Numbered from the stretch's first letter, positions 16,835 through 25,506 are shown. The stretch is 64,000 nucleotides of DNA from Caballeronia jiangsuensis (GCA_000648925.1 JFHF01000029.1:40898-104897), one strand, 5' to 3'. The notes: a model not told the origin generated them from the letters alone. Program-made: numbers and translations.

Positions 16835-17767
16835 TCATCGAGAAGAGTTGCCTTTCCTCGAACTCCGGCGCTTGCCTTCGAACAAATCGCGCTGTTGCGC
16901 GAGCCCTTCTCCGACCACATCGAAAAACGCTCGCACGCGCGCGGTCTTTCGCAGATCGGCATGCGTGACGATCCATAGTTCCCCTTCCAGTTCGGCGACC
17001 GGATTCGCGGCGACGCGCGTGACGCCGATATCGCCGTCGCCGAGATAGCACGGCAGCAGCGCGAGGCCGATGCCCGCGCGCGCCGCGGTCAACTGATTCA
17101 CCAGACTGTTGGTCCGGTACACGAACGACGACGGCGACGCATTGAGCGCCAGCCATTGCGCCGCGCGAATGCCCGACGCCGTTTCGTCCCAGCCGATCAA
17201 CGCGTGATCGTCGGGCTTCCAGTTGCGACGAAGGCCGCCGGCATCGGCGACATACGACGGCGCGGCATACCACGCCCACGCGACGCCCGCGAGCTTCTTG
17301 CCCCATAGCTCGCCTTCTTTCGGCCGAACCGGACGCAACGCGATATCCGCTTCGCGCCGCGACAGACTGAGCACGCGGTTTTCGATCGACAGTTCGACGA
17401 CGATGCCAGGATGCGCGAAACGGAATGCGGCGAGATGCGTGGTGAGCTGGCTATACGCGAGCGTCTCCGACGATGTGACGCGCAAGCGTCCGCTCAGCCG
17501 ATGATCGCCGCCGACGACATCGCGCCCCAGCGCAAGGAATTCATCTTCCATGCGCTCGGCGCCCGCGGCGATGCGCGCGCCGGCCTCCGTCGGCTGATAC
17601 ACGCCGCCCGGCAAGCGCTCGAACAGACGCGCACCGAGCTGCGTTTCGAGCACCTTCAGACGGCGATACGCCGTCGAATGATCGATGCCGAGCGCTTCCG
17701 ATGCGGCATTGAGACTGCCGCCACGCTGAATCGCGAGCACGAGTCGAAGTTCGTTCCAGTCTTCCAT
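16835..17767 (-). CDS. LysR-family transcriptional regulator
   Basis: A 310-residue LysR regulator. The helix-turn-helix is at residues 16-60 (GGSLNAASEALGIDHSTAYR), followed by an effector domain whose N terminus resembles the group acting on small divergent enzymes. The C terminus is basic (KRRSSRKGNSSR). It is divergent from the glutathione transferase gene. The gap contains one 22-bp perfect palindrome and a related 14-bp site, both candidate operators for this protein. It may also act on the hydrolase gene downstream on its own strand. Confidence 0.92.
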   Translation of the reverse strand: MEDWNELRLVLAIQRGGSLNAASEALGIDHSTAYRRLKVLETQLGARLFERLPGGVYQPTEAGARIAAGAERMEDEFLALGRDVVGGDHRLSGRLRVTSSETLAYSQLTTHLAAFRFAHPGIVVELSIENRVLSLSRREADIALRPVRPKEGELWGKKLAGVAWAWYAAPSYVADAGGLRRNWKPDDHALIGWDETASGIRAAQWLALNASPSSFVYRTNSLVNQLTAARAGIGLALLPCYLGDGDIGVTRVAANPVAELEGELWIVTHADLRKTARVRAFFDVVGEGLAQQRDLFEGKRRSSRKGNSSR

Positions 17768-17784
17768 GTATCGACGTTAAACCA

Positions 17785-17842
17785 GCGCTTGCATCGATGC
17801 AAGCGCGGCTTTCACCCTGACAATGGACTTGCATCATCGCAA
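17785..17842. promoter_or_regulatory. Two related operator-like dyads between LysR and GST genes
   Basis: Site 1 is the core TTGCATCGATGCAA (17789-17802) inside a 22-bp perfect palindrome (17785-17806). Site 2 is TTGCATCATCGCAA (17829-17842), the same dyad with the centre altered. Their centres are 40 bp apart, close to four helical turns, so proteins bound there would face the same side of the DNA. Confidence 0.6.
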
Positions 17843-17888
17843 CCACTACTCTGCCGTTGTGCAGACACACATCAACGGGAGGCAGGTC

Positions 17889-18593
17889 ATGAAGCCAATC
17901 GAAGCGCCGACGCTCACGCTCGTCAGTCATCCGCTTTGTCCATACGTGCAACGCGCTGCGATCGTGCTGGCGGAAAGAGGCGTCGGTTTCGAGAGGCGTT
18001 ACGTCGATCTGGCGAACAGGCCCGCATGGTTCGAAACGCTTTCGCCGCTCGGGAAAGTGCCCTTGCTGACGATCGCGCGTGAGGGCCGCGAAGACGCCGT
18101 GATTTTCGAAAGCGCCGTGATCTGCGAGTATCTCGACGAAACGCAGCCGGGCCGCACGCTGCTTCCACAGGATGCGCTCGAACGCGCGCAGCATCGTGGA
18201 TGGATCGAGTTCGGCTCGTCGATACTCGCCGAGATATGGAAGCTGGAAATCGCCACCGATGCATCGGCGTATCACGCCCAGCGAAAAGCGCTCGCGGAGC
18301 GGTTCGTAACGGTCGAGCGCGTGTTGAACGCGGGGCCGTGGTTTGCAGGCCGCGAGTTCGGCATGGTCGATGCCGTGTTCGCGCCGATCTTCCGCTATTT
18401 CGATGTATTCGACGAACTCGCGGATCTTGAGACGTTCACCGATACGCCGAAGGTCATCGCATGGCGACGCGCGCTCGCTGCGCGCCCGAGCGTGATCGGC
18501 GCGGCGCCCGCGGACTACGCACAGCGATTGCGCGCTTTCCTGCACGAACGCGATGCGTACCTGCTTCGCGCCGACGCCAAGGAACCGCGATGA
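17889..18593 (+). CDS. Glutathione S-transferase family protein
   Basis: A 234-residue GST. The N-terminal thioredoxin-like domain has LVSHPLCPYVQRAAI, a catalytic Cys in a CPYV motif as in omega-class and dehydroascorbate-reductase-like GSTs, and a glutathione-binding cis-Pro and ESAVICEYLDE motif near residue 75. The C-terminal helical domain spans residues 95-220. I chose ATG 17889 (GGCAGGTC upstream); an earlier in-frame ATG at 17823 lies inside operator site 2. It is followed with a 4-bp overlap by sugE, so the pair is one operon. Confidence 0.92.
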   Translation: MKPIEAPTLTLVSHPLCPYVQRAAIVLAERGVGFERRYVDLANRPAWFETLSPLGKVPLLTIAREGREDAVIFESAVICEYLDETQPGRTLLPQDALERAQHRGWIEFGSSILAEIWKLEIATDASAYHAQRKALAERFVTVERVLNAGPWFAGREFGMVDAVFAPIFRYFDVFDELADLETFTDTPKVIAWRRALAARPSVIGAAPADYAQRLRAFLHERDAYLLRADAKEPR

Positions 18594-18919
18594 GCCAGAG
18601 TGCGGCGTGGCTGCTGCTCGTCCTGTCCGGATTACTCGATGTAGCGTGGGCCGTCTCGATGAAGTTGACGCAGGGCTATACGCGCCCCGGATGGACCGTG
18701 CTGTCGATCGTGCTGCTCGCGGCCTTCGTCTATCTGCTCGGCAAGGTGCTGGCGCTATTGCCCGTGGGCAGCGCGTATGCGGTATGGACCGGCATCGGCG
18801 CGCTGGGAACCGTGGTGCTCGGCGTCGTGCTGTTCGGCGAAACCGTGAGCGCGCTGAGGGTTATCGGCGCGGTGCTGGTCATCGCGGGGATCGCGGCGCT
18901 GAAGCAGGCGCCGGTCTGA
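18590..18919 (+). CDS. sugE: SMR-family transporter of the SugE/Gdx type
   Basis: A 109-residue four-helix small multidrug-resistance protein. LLPVGSAYAVWTGIGALGTV and the loop VSMKLTQGYTRPGW match SugE/Gdx guanidinium exporters. The key membrane carboxylate of the family is Glu in helix 1 (GLLEVVWA in E. coli SugE). Here it is Asp (GLLDVAWA), a rare and possibly functional change. The ATG overlaps the GST stop by 4 bp. No ykkC-type guanidine riboswitch is visible upstream, so the substrate may differ from guanidinium. Confidence 0.9.
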   Translation: MSQSAAWLLLVLSGLLDVAWAVSMKLTQGYTRPGWTVLSIVLLAAFVYLLGKVLALLPVGSAYAVWTGIGALGTVVLGVVLFGETVSALRVIGAVLVIAGIAALKQAPV

Positions 18920-18928
18920 CGCAAGCAT

Positions 18929-19714
18929 TTATCCCTTTCCGAGCGGCGGCCGGCCGGGAAACCCGGCCATATTGCTCAACTGCGCAAGTTCATTGGCCGC
19001 CTCGCGCAGCAGTACCGAGTACTCGTGAATCTTCTCGACCGTCAGCCGCACGCGCGGACCGGCCAGGCTGATGACGCCGACGCATCGCGAGCCGCTCACC
19101 GCGGGCACAGCCACCGCCGACATGCGCGGGGCGAACACTTCATCGATCATCGCGTAGCCGCGCACGCGAGCCGCGTGCAGAAAACCCAGAAGCGCCTTGA
19201 GCGTCGTCGGCGCATTGGGCCCGAACTCGTTCGGCTGTCCGAAGCCCTGTTTCAACACCAGCGCGACCGCCTGCTCGTCGGTCATCGTCATGAGCCATGC
19301 GTGTCCGGTCGACGTGCATGAAAGCCGTGCCGCCTGCCCCATGTCCGGATCGTAGCGAAAGCCCGTGCGCTGTCCGTCCGCCTTGCCCACCCAGATGATC
19401 GCCTCGCCGTCCACGAGCGACAGCCGCGCCAGTTCGCCGGTCCGCGCGGCGACGCGTTCGATGATCGGCTGGGCGATATCCGCGATGCCCGTCAGGCTCA
19501 GAAACTCCAAGCCGTTCGACGTCATGCGCATGGTGAGGATGTAGCGGCCGTGATCGACCAGTTGCCGGACGTATCCGCTTTCGACGAGATCGACGAGCAA
19601 CCGGTGACACGTGCTGCGCGGCAAAGCCAGAGCGTCGGCGATGGCGAGAAGGCCCGCGCCTTCTCCCTGCGACGCGAGGAAATCGAGAATTCTCAGGCCG
19701 TTTCTAAGCGACAT
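18929..19714 (-). CDS. IclR-family transcriptional regulator
   Basis: A 261-residue IclR protein. The N-terminal winged helix (residues 5-65) contains LLAIADALALPRSTCHRLLV, and the C-terminal effector domain has the IclR signatures IWVGKADGQ, LSCTSTGHAWLM and GVISLAGPRVRL. I chose ATG 19714, where IclR homology begins. It is divergent from the MHS transporter gene, and an IclR-like inverted repeat lies in the gap. It probably controls the transporter-dehydroquinase operon in response to an aromatic-pathway acid. Confidence 0.92.
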   Translation of the reverse strand: MSLRNGLRILDFLASQGEGAGLLAIADALALPRSTCHRLLVDLVESGYVRQLVDHGRYILTMRMTSNGLEFLSLTGIADIAQPIIERVAARTGELARLSLVDGEAIIWVGKADGQRTGFRYDPDMGQAARLSCTSTGHAWLMTMTDEQAVALVLKQGFGQPNEFGPNAPTTLKALLGFLHAARVRGYAMIDEVFAPRMSAVAVPAVSGSRCVGVISLAGPRVRLTVEKIHEYSVLLREAANELAQLSNMAGFPGRPPLGKG

Positions 19715-19744
19715 GTCCCGTCTGTTTTCGTGATATGAAATGCA

Positions 19745-19759
19745 GTTCCGGTGCGGAAC
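19745..19759. promoter_or_regulatory. Candidate IclR operator
   Basis: GTTCCG-gtg-CGGAAC is a perfect 6-bp inverted repeat with a 3-bp spacer, in the 128-bp gap between the divergent IclR and transporter genes. Its size and geometry fit sites bound by IclR dimers. It is 31 bp upstream of the regulator start and 84 bp upstream of the transporter start. Confidence 0.55.
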
Positions 19760-19842
19760 GTCCTGCCTTTGCAGCGCAAACAATAGCACTTGTTCGTGGC
19801 CAGAAACGAACGCTTCACCATATCGAACACAGGGGAGACACC

Positions 19843-21189
19843 ATGTCAGTTCTTGCTGACTCAGACATCGCCGCGGGCGAACAAACCGCACAGACTCACT
19901 TGATGGCGCGTCGCGCGGTGGCGGGCGCCACCGTCGGCACAGCGCTGGAATGGTTCGACTTCGCCTTGTACGGCGTGGTCGCGGCTACCATTTTTCCGAA
20001 GCTGTTTTTCCCGTCGCTGGACCCGACCGCTTCGCTGCTGGCGTCGCTCGCGAGCTTCTGGGCGGGGCTTGCCGCACGCCCGCTCGGCGCGGTGATCTGC
20101 GGCATGCTCGGCGACCGCTGGGGACGCCGCAATCTGATGCTGGTCACGGTCTCGGTGATGGGCGTGTCGTCGTTTCTGATGGGATTGCTGCCCACCTATC
20201 AGCAGGTAGGCATTCTCGCGCCGACGTTGCTGGTTTCGCTGCGCATCATTCAGGGCTTCGCGCTCGGCGGCGAATCGACGGGCGCGCAACTGATGGCGGT
20301 GGAACATGCATCGCCGGCGCGACGCGGGCTGTATTCGGGCCTGCTCGGCATCTGTTCGCCGCTCAGCCAGATACTCGCCAATCTGGCGCTGTTCGCGCTG
20401 GCCGGTCTGCTTTCCGCCGATGACTTCGAATCGTTCGGATGGAGAATCCCGTTCCTTGCGAGCTTCGTGCTCGTGCTGCTGGGCATCTATATCCGCATGA
20501 AGGTCAGCGAGACTCCGGCCTTCGAGGCGCTCAAGAAGAACAAGGGCGAGCGCGTGCGCACGGCGAATCCGCTCGGCATCGTGTTCGAATTTCACTGGCG
20601 CACCGCGCTGCGTCTGACGCTGTTCTTCTGCGGCCCGGCTGCGCTCTTCTACCTGATCGTGGTCTTCTCGCTCAGCTATCTGACCAAGAACCTCGGCGTG
20701 CCGAAGCAGACTGGCTTCATGCTTCTGATGGTCGCGAATGTCTGCGCCATCGGCGGCGCGCTGGCGGGCGGCTATCTGAGCGACCGGATCGGGCGCAAAC
20801 GCGCGCTGCTCATCGGCTCGTTCTGCACGCTGGTCTGCTGCCTGATCTACTTTCCGATCCTCAACCAGCACTCCATCGGCATGACGATGGCCGTGATGGG
20901 CGCGTTCCTCGGCTTCACGCAGTTCCAGAGCGGCATCCAGCCGGTGTGGTTCGCCGAATCGTTTCCGACCGAGGCGCGCTACACCGGCTCCGCATTGTCG
21001 TACTCGGGAGCCAATCTGCTCACCGGCGGGCCGATGCCGATCGTCGCCGTGGCGCTGCTCAACGCGTTTCACGGTTCGCCGTGGGCGATCGTCGCGGTTT
21101 GCGGCTCGCTGAACCTCCTCTCCTTCCTCATGATCGCGACGTCCCGGGAAACCAAAGGCACCGCCCTCGAACGCAGCGCTACACACTGA
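19843..21189 (+). CDS. MHS-family MFS transporter, probably shikimate/quinate-type acid
   Basis: A 448-residue major-facilitator protein of the metabolite:H+ symporter group. It has the signature GTALEWFDFALYGVVAATIF near residue 28, the cytoplasmic loop LGDRWGRRNLM, a second RIGRKRALLIG loop, and 12 hydrophobic helices. AGGGGAG precedes ATG 19843. It lies 4 bp before a type II dehydroquinase gene and is divergent from an IclR regulator. Uptake of quinate, shikimate or a related hydroaromatic acid is therefore the best inference. Shikimate transporter ShiA belongs to the same family. Confidence 0.88.
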   Translation: MSVLADSDIAAGEQTAQTHLMARRAVAGATVGTALEWFDFALYGVVAATIFPKLFFPSLDPTASLLASLASFWAGLAARPLGAVICGMLGDRWGRRNLMLVTVSVMGVSSFLMGLLPTYQQVGILAPTLLVSLRIIQGFALGGESTGAQLMAVEHASPARRGLYSGLLGICSPLSQILANLALFALAGLLSADDFESFGWRIPFLASFVLVLLGIYIRMKVSETPAFEALKKNKGERVRTANPLGIVFEFHWRTALRLTLFFCGPAALFYLIVVFSLSYLTKNLGVPKQTGFMLLMVANVCAIGGALAGGYLSDRIGRKRALLIGSFCTLVCCLIYFPILNQHSIGMTMAVMGAFLGFTQFQSGIQPVWFAESFPTEARYTGSALSYSGANLLTGGPMPIVAVALLNAFHGSPWAIVAVCGSLNLLSFLMIATSRETKGTALERSATH

Positions 21190-21193
21190 AACC

Positions 21194-21640
21194 ATGACCC
21201 GCAAGCTCTATATCCTCAATGGCTCGAACCTGAACATGCTGGGCGTCAGGGAACCTCACCTCTATGGCAGCACGACGCTGAAGGACATCGAACAGAACTG
21301 CCTCGCGCTGGCCGATACGCTCGAATTCGACTGCGTATTCCGTCAGACCAACAGCGAAAGCCAGTTGATCGACTGGATTCAGGAAGCGTTTCTGCAGGAC
21401 GCCGCGCTGATCATCAACCCGGCTGGATTTTCGTTTGGACGGATTCCGGTGCTCGACGCGGTCAAGCTCGTGCGCCGGCCGGTGGTGGAAGTGCATATCA
21501 CGAACATCCATCGGCGCTCCGAGGAATATCGTCACTCCACCATCTCGGTTGCGGCGACGGCGGTGATCTGCGGCGCCGGCGCGAATGGCTACTTGCTCGC
21601 GATTCGCGCGGTTGACGATCTCTGGAACGTTCAGAGTTGA
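21194..21640 (+). CDS. aroQ: Type II 3-dehydroquinate dehydratase homologue, atypical active site
   Basis: A 148-residue protein of the type II dehydroquinase fold. Conserved features are NGSNLN, the loop VREPHLYG with catalytic Arg and Tyr, QTNSESQLIDWI, EVHITNI and YRHS. The usual THTS segment after the INPxG strand, whose His contacts substrate, reads SFGR (in NPAGFSFGRIP). NGPNLN is also changed to NGSNLN. The catalytic Tyr and the EVH pair survive, so dehydratase-type chemistry is possible, perhaps on a different substrate. It is coupled to the MHS transporter. A catabolic role is more likely than housekeeping aromatic synthesis. Confidence 0.82.
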   Translation: MTRKLYILNGSNLNMLGVREPHLYGSTTLKDIEQNCLALADTLEFDCVFRQTNSESQLIDWIQEAFLQDAALIINPAGFSFGRIPVLDAVKLVRRPVVEVHITNIHRRSEEYRHSTISVAATAVICGAGANGYLLAIRAVDDLWNVQS

Positions 21641-21647
21641 ACCCGGT

Positions 21648-21677
21648 GCACGCGGGCTCCGCGATGAGTCCGCGTGC
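21648..21677. terminator. Hairpin between convergent aroQ and porin genes
   Basis: GCACGCGG (21648-21655) pairs perfectly with CCGCGTGC (21670-21677), with a further GCTC/GAGT extension inside. It starts 8 bp after the aroQ stop and may terminate transcription from both sides. No U-tract is evident. Confidence 0.45.
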
Positions 21678-21714
21678 GCCCGCCGTTCGAATCGAACTTG
21701 AATGGCGAATCGCG

Positions 21715-22902
21715 TCAGAACTTGTGCCGCAGGCCGATATGCACGCTGGTCTGCGCATCGCTCGTGGACGCCGTCAGGCTGTTGATCGCCGCGACCGCCG
21801 GCCGGTTGCGCGAGTCCGTTCCGGACGCATGCTGATACACGCCCATCACATAGACATCGGTGCGTTTGGACAGAAAATAATCCGCGCTCAACACGCCCTG
21901 ATGATAGGTCGCGCCGCCGTTCTCTCCCGTCGCGGATGCGATGCTGCTGCCCTTCATGTAGTCGTATGCGGCGGTCATCTGTAACGCCGGCGTGAACCAG
22001 TACTGCACGTTCACTTCCGCGTTGTTGAAGTGCACGGACCCGCGATAACCCGACGGATTCGGCCCGGAGTTCGCCGTGTCGCCGAGATTGCTGAACTGGA
22101 TATTCGAGTACGTCGCGCCCAGAATCGCGTTGCCGATCTTGTACGAACCGCCCGCCGCGATCACCTCGTACGTGTGCGCCGATGCAAAGCCGCTGTACAC
22201 CGGCGATGCGATATTCGTCGCGGCGGCGCTGGGCGTTCCCGTCGTGCTGTTGCCGAAGAAGCTCACGTTGGGATTGCGCACGTTCATGTACGCGGCCGCG
22301 AACGAGAACGGCCCGCGATCATAGCCCGCACCGACGGACCAGGTCTGATTGCGTGTGAAATCGCCCGCCACGCCGCCCACGCCATACATGCCGCCGAAAT
22401 GCAGCCCGGCATAATTCGGGCTCTCGTACTTGATCGAGTTGTTGGTGCGATAACCGTTGTTGAAGTTATCGATATCGCCCGGATGCGCCGCCAGATAGCC
22501 GCCGCCGAATGCGCGATCCGAGTACACGCCCGGATAGTCCACCACCATGTCGTACTGACGGCCGAGCGTCACCGTGCCGAGTCGCGCGTCGGTCAGGCCG
22601 ACGTATGCGCGGCGGCCGAACTCGAGGCCGCCTTGCGTGAACTTGCCGGTGCTCGCATCGAAGCCGCTTTCGAGCAGGAAGATCGCCTTCAGTCCGCCGC
22701 CGAGATCCTCGGAGCCGCGCAAGCCCCAGCGGCTGCCCTGCAACACGCCGCCCGCCATGCTCCACTGACTTTTCCCGCCCGCGTTGCTCGTGTAACTCAA
22801 ACCCTGATCGATGACGCCGAACAACGTCACCGCGCTTTGCGCGTGCGCGGCAGTCGCCGCCAGGCCGAGCAGGCCGATGGGAATCAAACGGCTATGTCTC
22901 AC
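21715..22902 (-). CDS. Outer-membrane porin, OmpC-like
   Basis: A 395-residue Gram-negative porin (Burkholderia type). It has a signal peptide (IPIGLLGLAATAAHAQS), then SAVTLFGVIDQGLSYTSNAG, a SRWGLRGSEDLGGGLKAIF strand pair, 16-strand barrel periodicity, and a C-terminal Phe (HIGLRHKF) for BAM recognition. I chose the GTG start at 22902 with GGAGAAGAA just upstream; no ATG lies at the right place. It opens a cluster with a hydroxyacid dehydrogenase and an MFS carboxylate transporter on the same strand. Confidence 0.94.
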   Translation of the reverse strand: MRHSRLIPIGLLGLAATAAHAQSAVTLFGVIDQGLSYTSNAGGKSQWSMAGGVLQGSRWGLRGSEDLGGGLKAIFLLESGFDASTGKFTQGGLEFGRRAYVGLTDARLGTVTLGRQYDMVVDYPGVYSDRAFGGGYLAAHPGDIDNFNNGYRTNNSIKYESPNYAGLHFGGMYGVGGVAGDFTRNQTWSVGAGYDRGPFSFAAAYMNVRNPNVSFFGNSTTGTPSAAATNIASPVYSGFASAHTYEVIAAGGSYKIGNAILGATYSNIQFSNLGDTANSGPNPSGYRGSVHFNNAEVNVQYWFTPALQMTAAYDYMKGSSIASATGENGGATYHQGVLSADYFLSKRTDVYVMGVYQHASGTDSRNRPAVAAINSLTASTSDAQTSVHIGLRHKF

Positions 22903-23076
22903 TCTTCTTCTCCATGGTTCATCGCGCGAGCGTGGACGATGCATCCACGGCTCGCGCTGAGGTCATTGCGACTTGTTTCAGCCGCGTTGGGACACGCGCC
23001 ATCGATGCGGCGATCGATGGTAGCGTTATCATTTCGATGCGAAAAAATGCGGGGTTGTGCAGCGTGAGGCTGGCTT

Positions 23077-23126
23077 GCAGGGCTTGAAGAGCCCTGCGTG
23101 ATGGCGAGAGGCCGGCGCCTCCGGCT
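23077..23126 (-). terminator. Two hairpins after the hydroxyacid dehydrogenase gene
   Basis: GCAGGGCT-tgaag-AGCCCTGC (23077-23097) and GCCGG-cgcct-CCGGC (23111-23125) lie directly beyond the dehydrogenase stop codon on the minus strand. Together they form a plausible termination region, although U-tracts are weak. Confidence 0.4.
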
Positions 23127-24095
23127 TCAGTGCGTGCTTTCGAGCTCCGCGTCGATGACCGTCCCGCTGCGCGGGCTTTCGATGCCGAAATGCCTCGCGA
23201 GCGCATCGACGACGTTCTCCGCCATCGCGCGGCGCGTCTCCTCCGTTCCCGATCCGATATGAGGCGTGAGCACCAGCCTGCGATCGCGTATGAGCGCTTC
23301 GGGCACGGCGGGCTCGTGCTCGAACACATCGAGCGCAGCGCCCGCGAGCCTGTCCGATGCGAGCGCCGCGATAAGCGCTTGCTCATCGACCACCGGGCCA
23401 CGCGCGATGTTCACGAGAAAGCCATCGGGGCCGAGCGCATCGATCACGGTCGCATCGATGAGATGATGCGTCGCCGACGAGAGCGGACACGTGAGGATGA
23501 GCATGTCGCAATCACGCGCGAGCCGGGTCACGTCGTCGTAGTACGGAATATCGACGGGCTTGCGGCTCGGTCCGAAATACGCGAGCTTCGAACCGAACGC
23601 CTTGAGACGATGCGCGATCGCCGATCCGATCGTCCCCAGTCCGACGATGCCGACTTTCATGCGCGAGATGGAACGTCCCAGCCGGTATTGACCTTGCACG
23701 GGCCATTGTCCCGAGCGCACGTAAGCATCCGCGTTCACGAAGTCGCGCGTGACTGCGAGCGCGAGGCCGACAGCCGCATTCGACACGTCTTCCGCCAGGA
23801 TATGCGAGGTGTTCTCGATGCGAATGCCGCGCGCGCGCGTCGCGCCGATGTCCACGTTATCGAGTCCCGCGCTGTAGCTCGAAATGATTTCGAGCGCGGG
23901 AAGCGTATCGAGGAATGCGGTATCGATCTTCGTTTTGCGCAGCGCGATCCCGCGCACCTTGTTGCCGTGCTCTTTCAGGAACGCATTCGCGGATTCGGGC
24001 TCTTGCGGCAGATCGAGCACGGTGAAAAGCGCTCGCAATTCCGCGTGAGTCCATTCGGGCAGTTCTGCCGCATTGAGGATGATCGGCTTGGTCAT
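23127..24095 (-). CDS. D-2-hydroxyacid dehydrogenase (NAD(P)-dependent)
   Basis: A 322-residue enzyme of the D-isomer 2-hydroxyacid dehydrogenase family. The Rossmann motif is VGIVGLGTIGSAIA. The catalytic Arg is in NIARGPVVDE, Glu in DVFEHEP, and the acid His in TPHIGSGTEET. The last segment resembles glyoxylate/hydroxypyruvate reductases. It reduces 2-oxoacids such as glyoxylate or hydroxypyruvate in the cytoplasm; the exact substrate is not determined. ATG 24095 was chosen over a longer in-frame frame to 24143. It lies 55 bp downstream of an MFS carboxylate transporter gene. Confidence 0.92.
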   Translation of the reverse strand: MTKPIILNAAELPEWTHAELRALFTVLDLPQEPESANAFLKEHGNKVRGIALRKTKIDTAFLDTLPALEIISSYSAGLDNVDIGATRARGIRIENTSHILAEDVSNAAVGLALAVTRDFVNADAYVRSGQWPVQGQYRLGRSISRMKVGIVGLGTIGSAIAHRLKAFGSKLAYFGPSRKPVDIPYYDDVTRLARDCDMLILTCPLSSATHHLIDATVIDALGPDGFLVNIARGPVVDEQALIAALASDRLAGAALDVFEHEPAVPEALIRDRRLVLTPHIGSGTEETRRAMAENVVDALARHFGIESPRSGTVIDAELESTH

Positions 24096-24150
24096 GGTTC
24101 TGATTCGATGATGTATGCAATTGATGCAGGGCGAAGCGCGCAACGAAGCT

Positions 24151-25506
24151 TCAACTCATCTTCACGCGCTCGATCTTGCCCATGAAGAACAGATAGACGA
24201 TGGCCGCGATCAGGCAGTGCGCAGCGACGAAGTACAGTCCGACCGTGTAGCCGCCCGTCGCCTGCACGAGATAGCCGAAGACGATCGGCGTCACGATGCC
24301 GCCGATGTTGCCGATGCAATTGAAGATCGCGCCCGCAAGCCCCACTGCCTCGCGCGGAGCCGTGTCGCTCACGATGGCCCACGTTCCCGCGCCCGCCGCC
24401 GCGCCCTTGCCGAAGAAGGCCAGCGCCATCAGCAGCACGATCACGACATTGCTTTCGGTGACGGCCGAGAGCACGATGCTGCAGCCCACCGCCATGCCGA
24501 CGATATACGGCGTCTTGCGCGCCCACGACACGCTCCATCCGCGACGAATGAGCCAGTCGGAGATCGTGCCGCCCGCAATGCCGCCGACGAAGCCTGCGAC
24601 GGCCGGAACCATCGTCGCGAAGCCGGCCTGCATCACGTTCATGCCGCGCGCCTGAACGAGGTAGATCGGAAACCAGGTGATGAAGAAATAGCTCAGCGCG
24701 ATGGTGCAATACTGGCCGATATACGCGCACCACAACATGCGATTGCCGAGCAGCGCGCGAATCGCGCCGGGCGCCAGCACGGGACGCGATTTGAGTTCCT
24801 GTTTCGAATCGATATCGATCATCGCGCCGCCCGCGATGATGTGTTCGAGTTCGGCGCTGGAGACGCGCGGATGCTTGCGCGGCTCATGCATGACGACCGC
24901 CCACACGCCCGCCGCCGCGATGCCGATCAAACCCAGCGCGATGAACGGCGAAGGCCAGCCGAAGCGCGACGTGAGCCATCCCGCGAACGGCGAGAAAATC
25001 GCCACCGCGAAATACGATGCCGATGCGAACAGCGACGTGGCAAGACCCCGCTCTTCCTTGGGGAACCACATGACCGCGACGCGGCCATTGGCGGGAAAGC
25101 TCGGCGCTTCGATCAGTCCGAGTGCGAAGCGCAGCGCGAACAATAAGCCGAGCGCGACTGACAGATCCGACGTGAAGTTGCCGATGAAGCCGACGAGCAT
25201 GGTCGCGATGGACCAGAGAATGAGCGTGGCGCCGTACATCGTCTTGGTGCCGAGCCGATCGAGCAGCAGGCCGCCGGGTATCTGACCGACGACATAAGCC
25301 CAGCTGAACGCCGACAACACATAGCCGAGCTGCACGTGATTCAGGCCGAATTCCTTCGATATGCCGGGACCGGCGATCGACAGGATGGCGCGATCTGCAT
25401 AGGCCACCGTCGCCAGCAGCAGTATCATCGCGAGGATCGAGTAACGCGTGCGGGTCGTGCGGGCCGCCGTGCCCGCTATATACTGGGTCGTTCGCTCTGT
25501 AGCCAC
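24151..25506 (-). CDS. MFS transporter, anion:cation (glucarate/galactonate-like) family
   Basis: A 451-residue major-facilitator protein with 12 helices and the ACS-family signature (YADRAILSIAGPGISKEFGL, then LSAFSWAYVVGQIPGGLLLD, RLGTKTMYG). Relatives import sugar acids, galactonate, glucarate or tartrate-like carboxylates with H+. A GTG start at 25506 with GAGGAG upstream is preferred, because the longer in-frame extension to 25617 is hydrophilic and overlaps the divergent promoter. Its operon partner is a 2-hydroxyacid dehydrogenase. The divergent gene is a citrate-synthase-like protein. Confidence 0.9.
   Translation of the reverse strand: MATERTTQYIAGTAARTTRTRYSILAMILLLATVAYADRAILSIAGPGISKEFGLNHVQLGYVLSAFSWAYVVGQIPGGLLLDRLGTKTMYGATLILWSIATMLVGFIGNFTSDLSVALGLLFALRFALGLIEAPSFPANGRVAVMWFPKEERGLATSLFASASYFAVAIFSPFAGWLTSRFGWPSPFIALGLIGIAAAGVWAVVMHEPRKHPRVSSAELEHIIAGGAMIDIDSKQELKSRPVLAPGAIRALLGNRMLWCAYIGQYCTIALSYFFITWFPIYLVQARGMNVMQAGFATMVPAVAGFVGGIAGGTISDWLIRRGWSVSWARKTPYIVGMAVGCSIVLSAVTESNVVIVLLMALAFFGKGAAAGAGTWAIVSDTAPREAVGLAGAIFNCIGNIGGIVTPIVFGYLVQATGGYTVGLYFVAAHCLIAAIVYLFFMGKIERVKMS

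Noticed and set aside
18590..18919. Guanidine (ykkC) riboswitch ahead of sugE
   Set aside because: The gene overlaps the GST stop and no leader with the conserved riboswitch loops is present.
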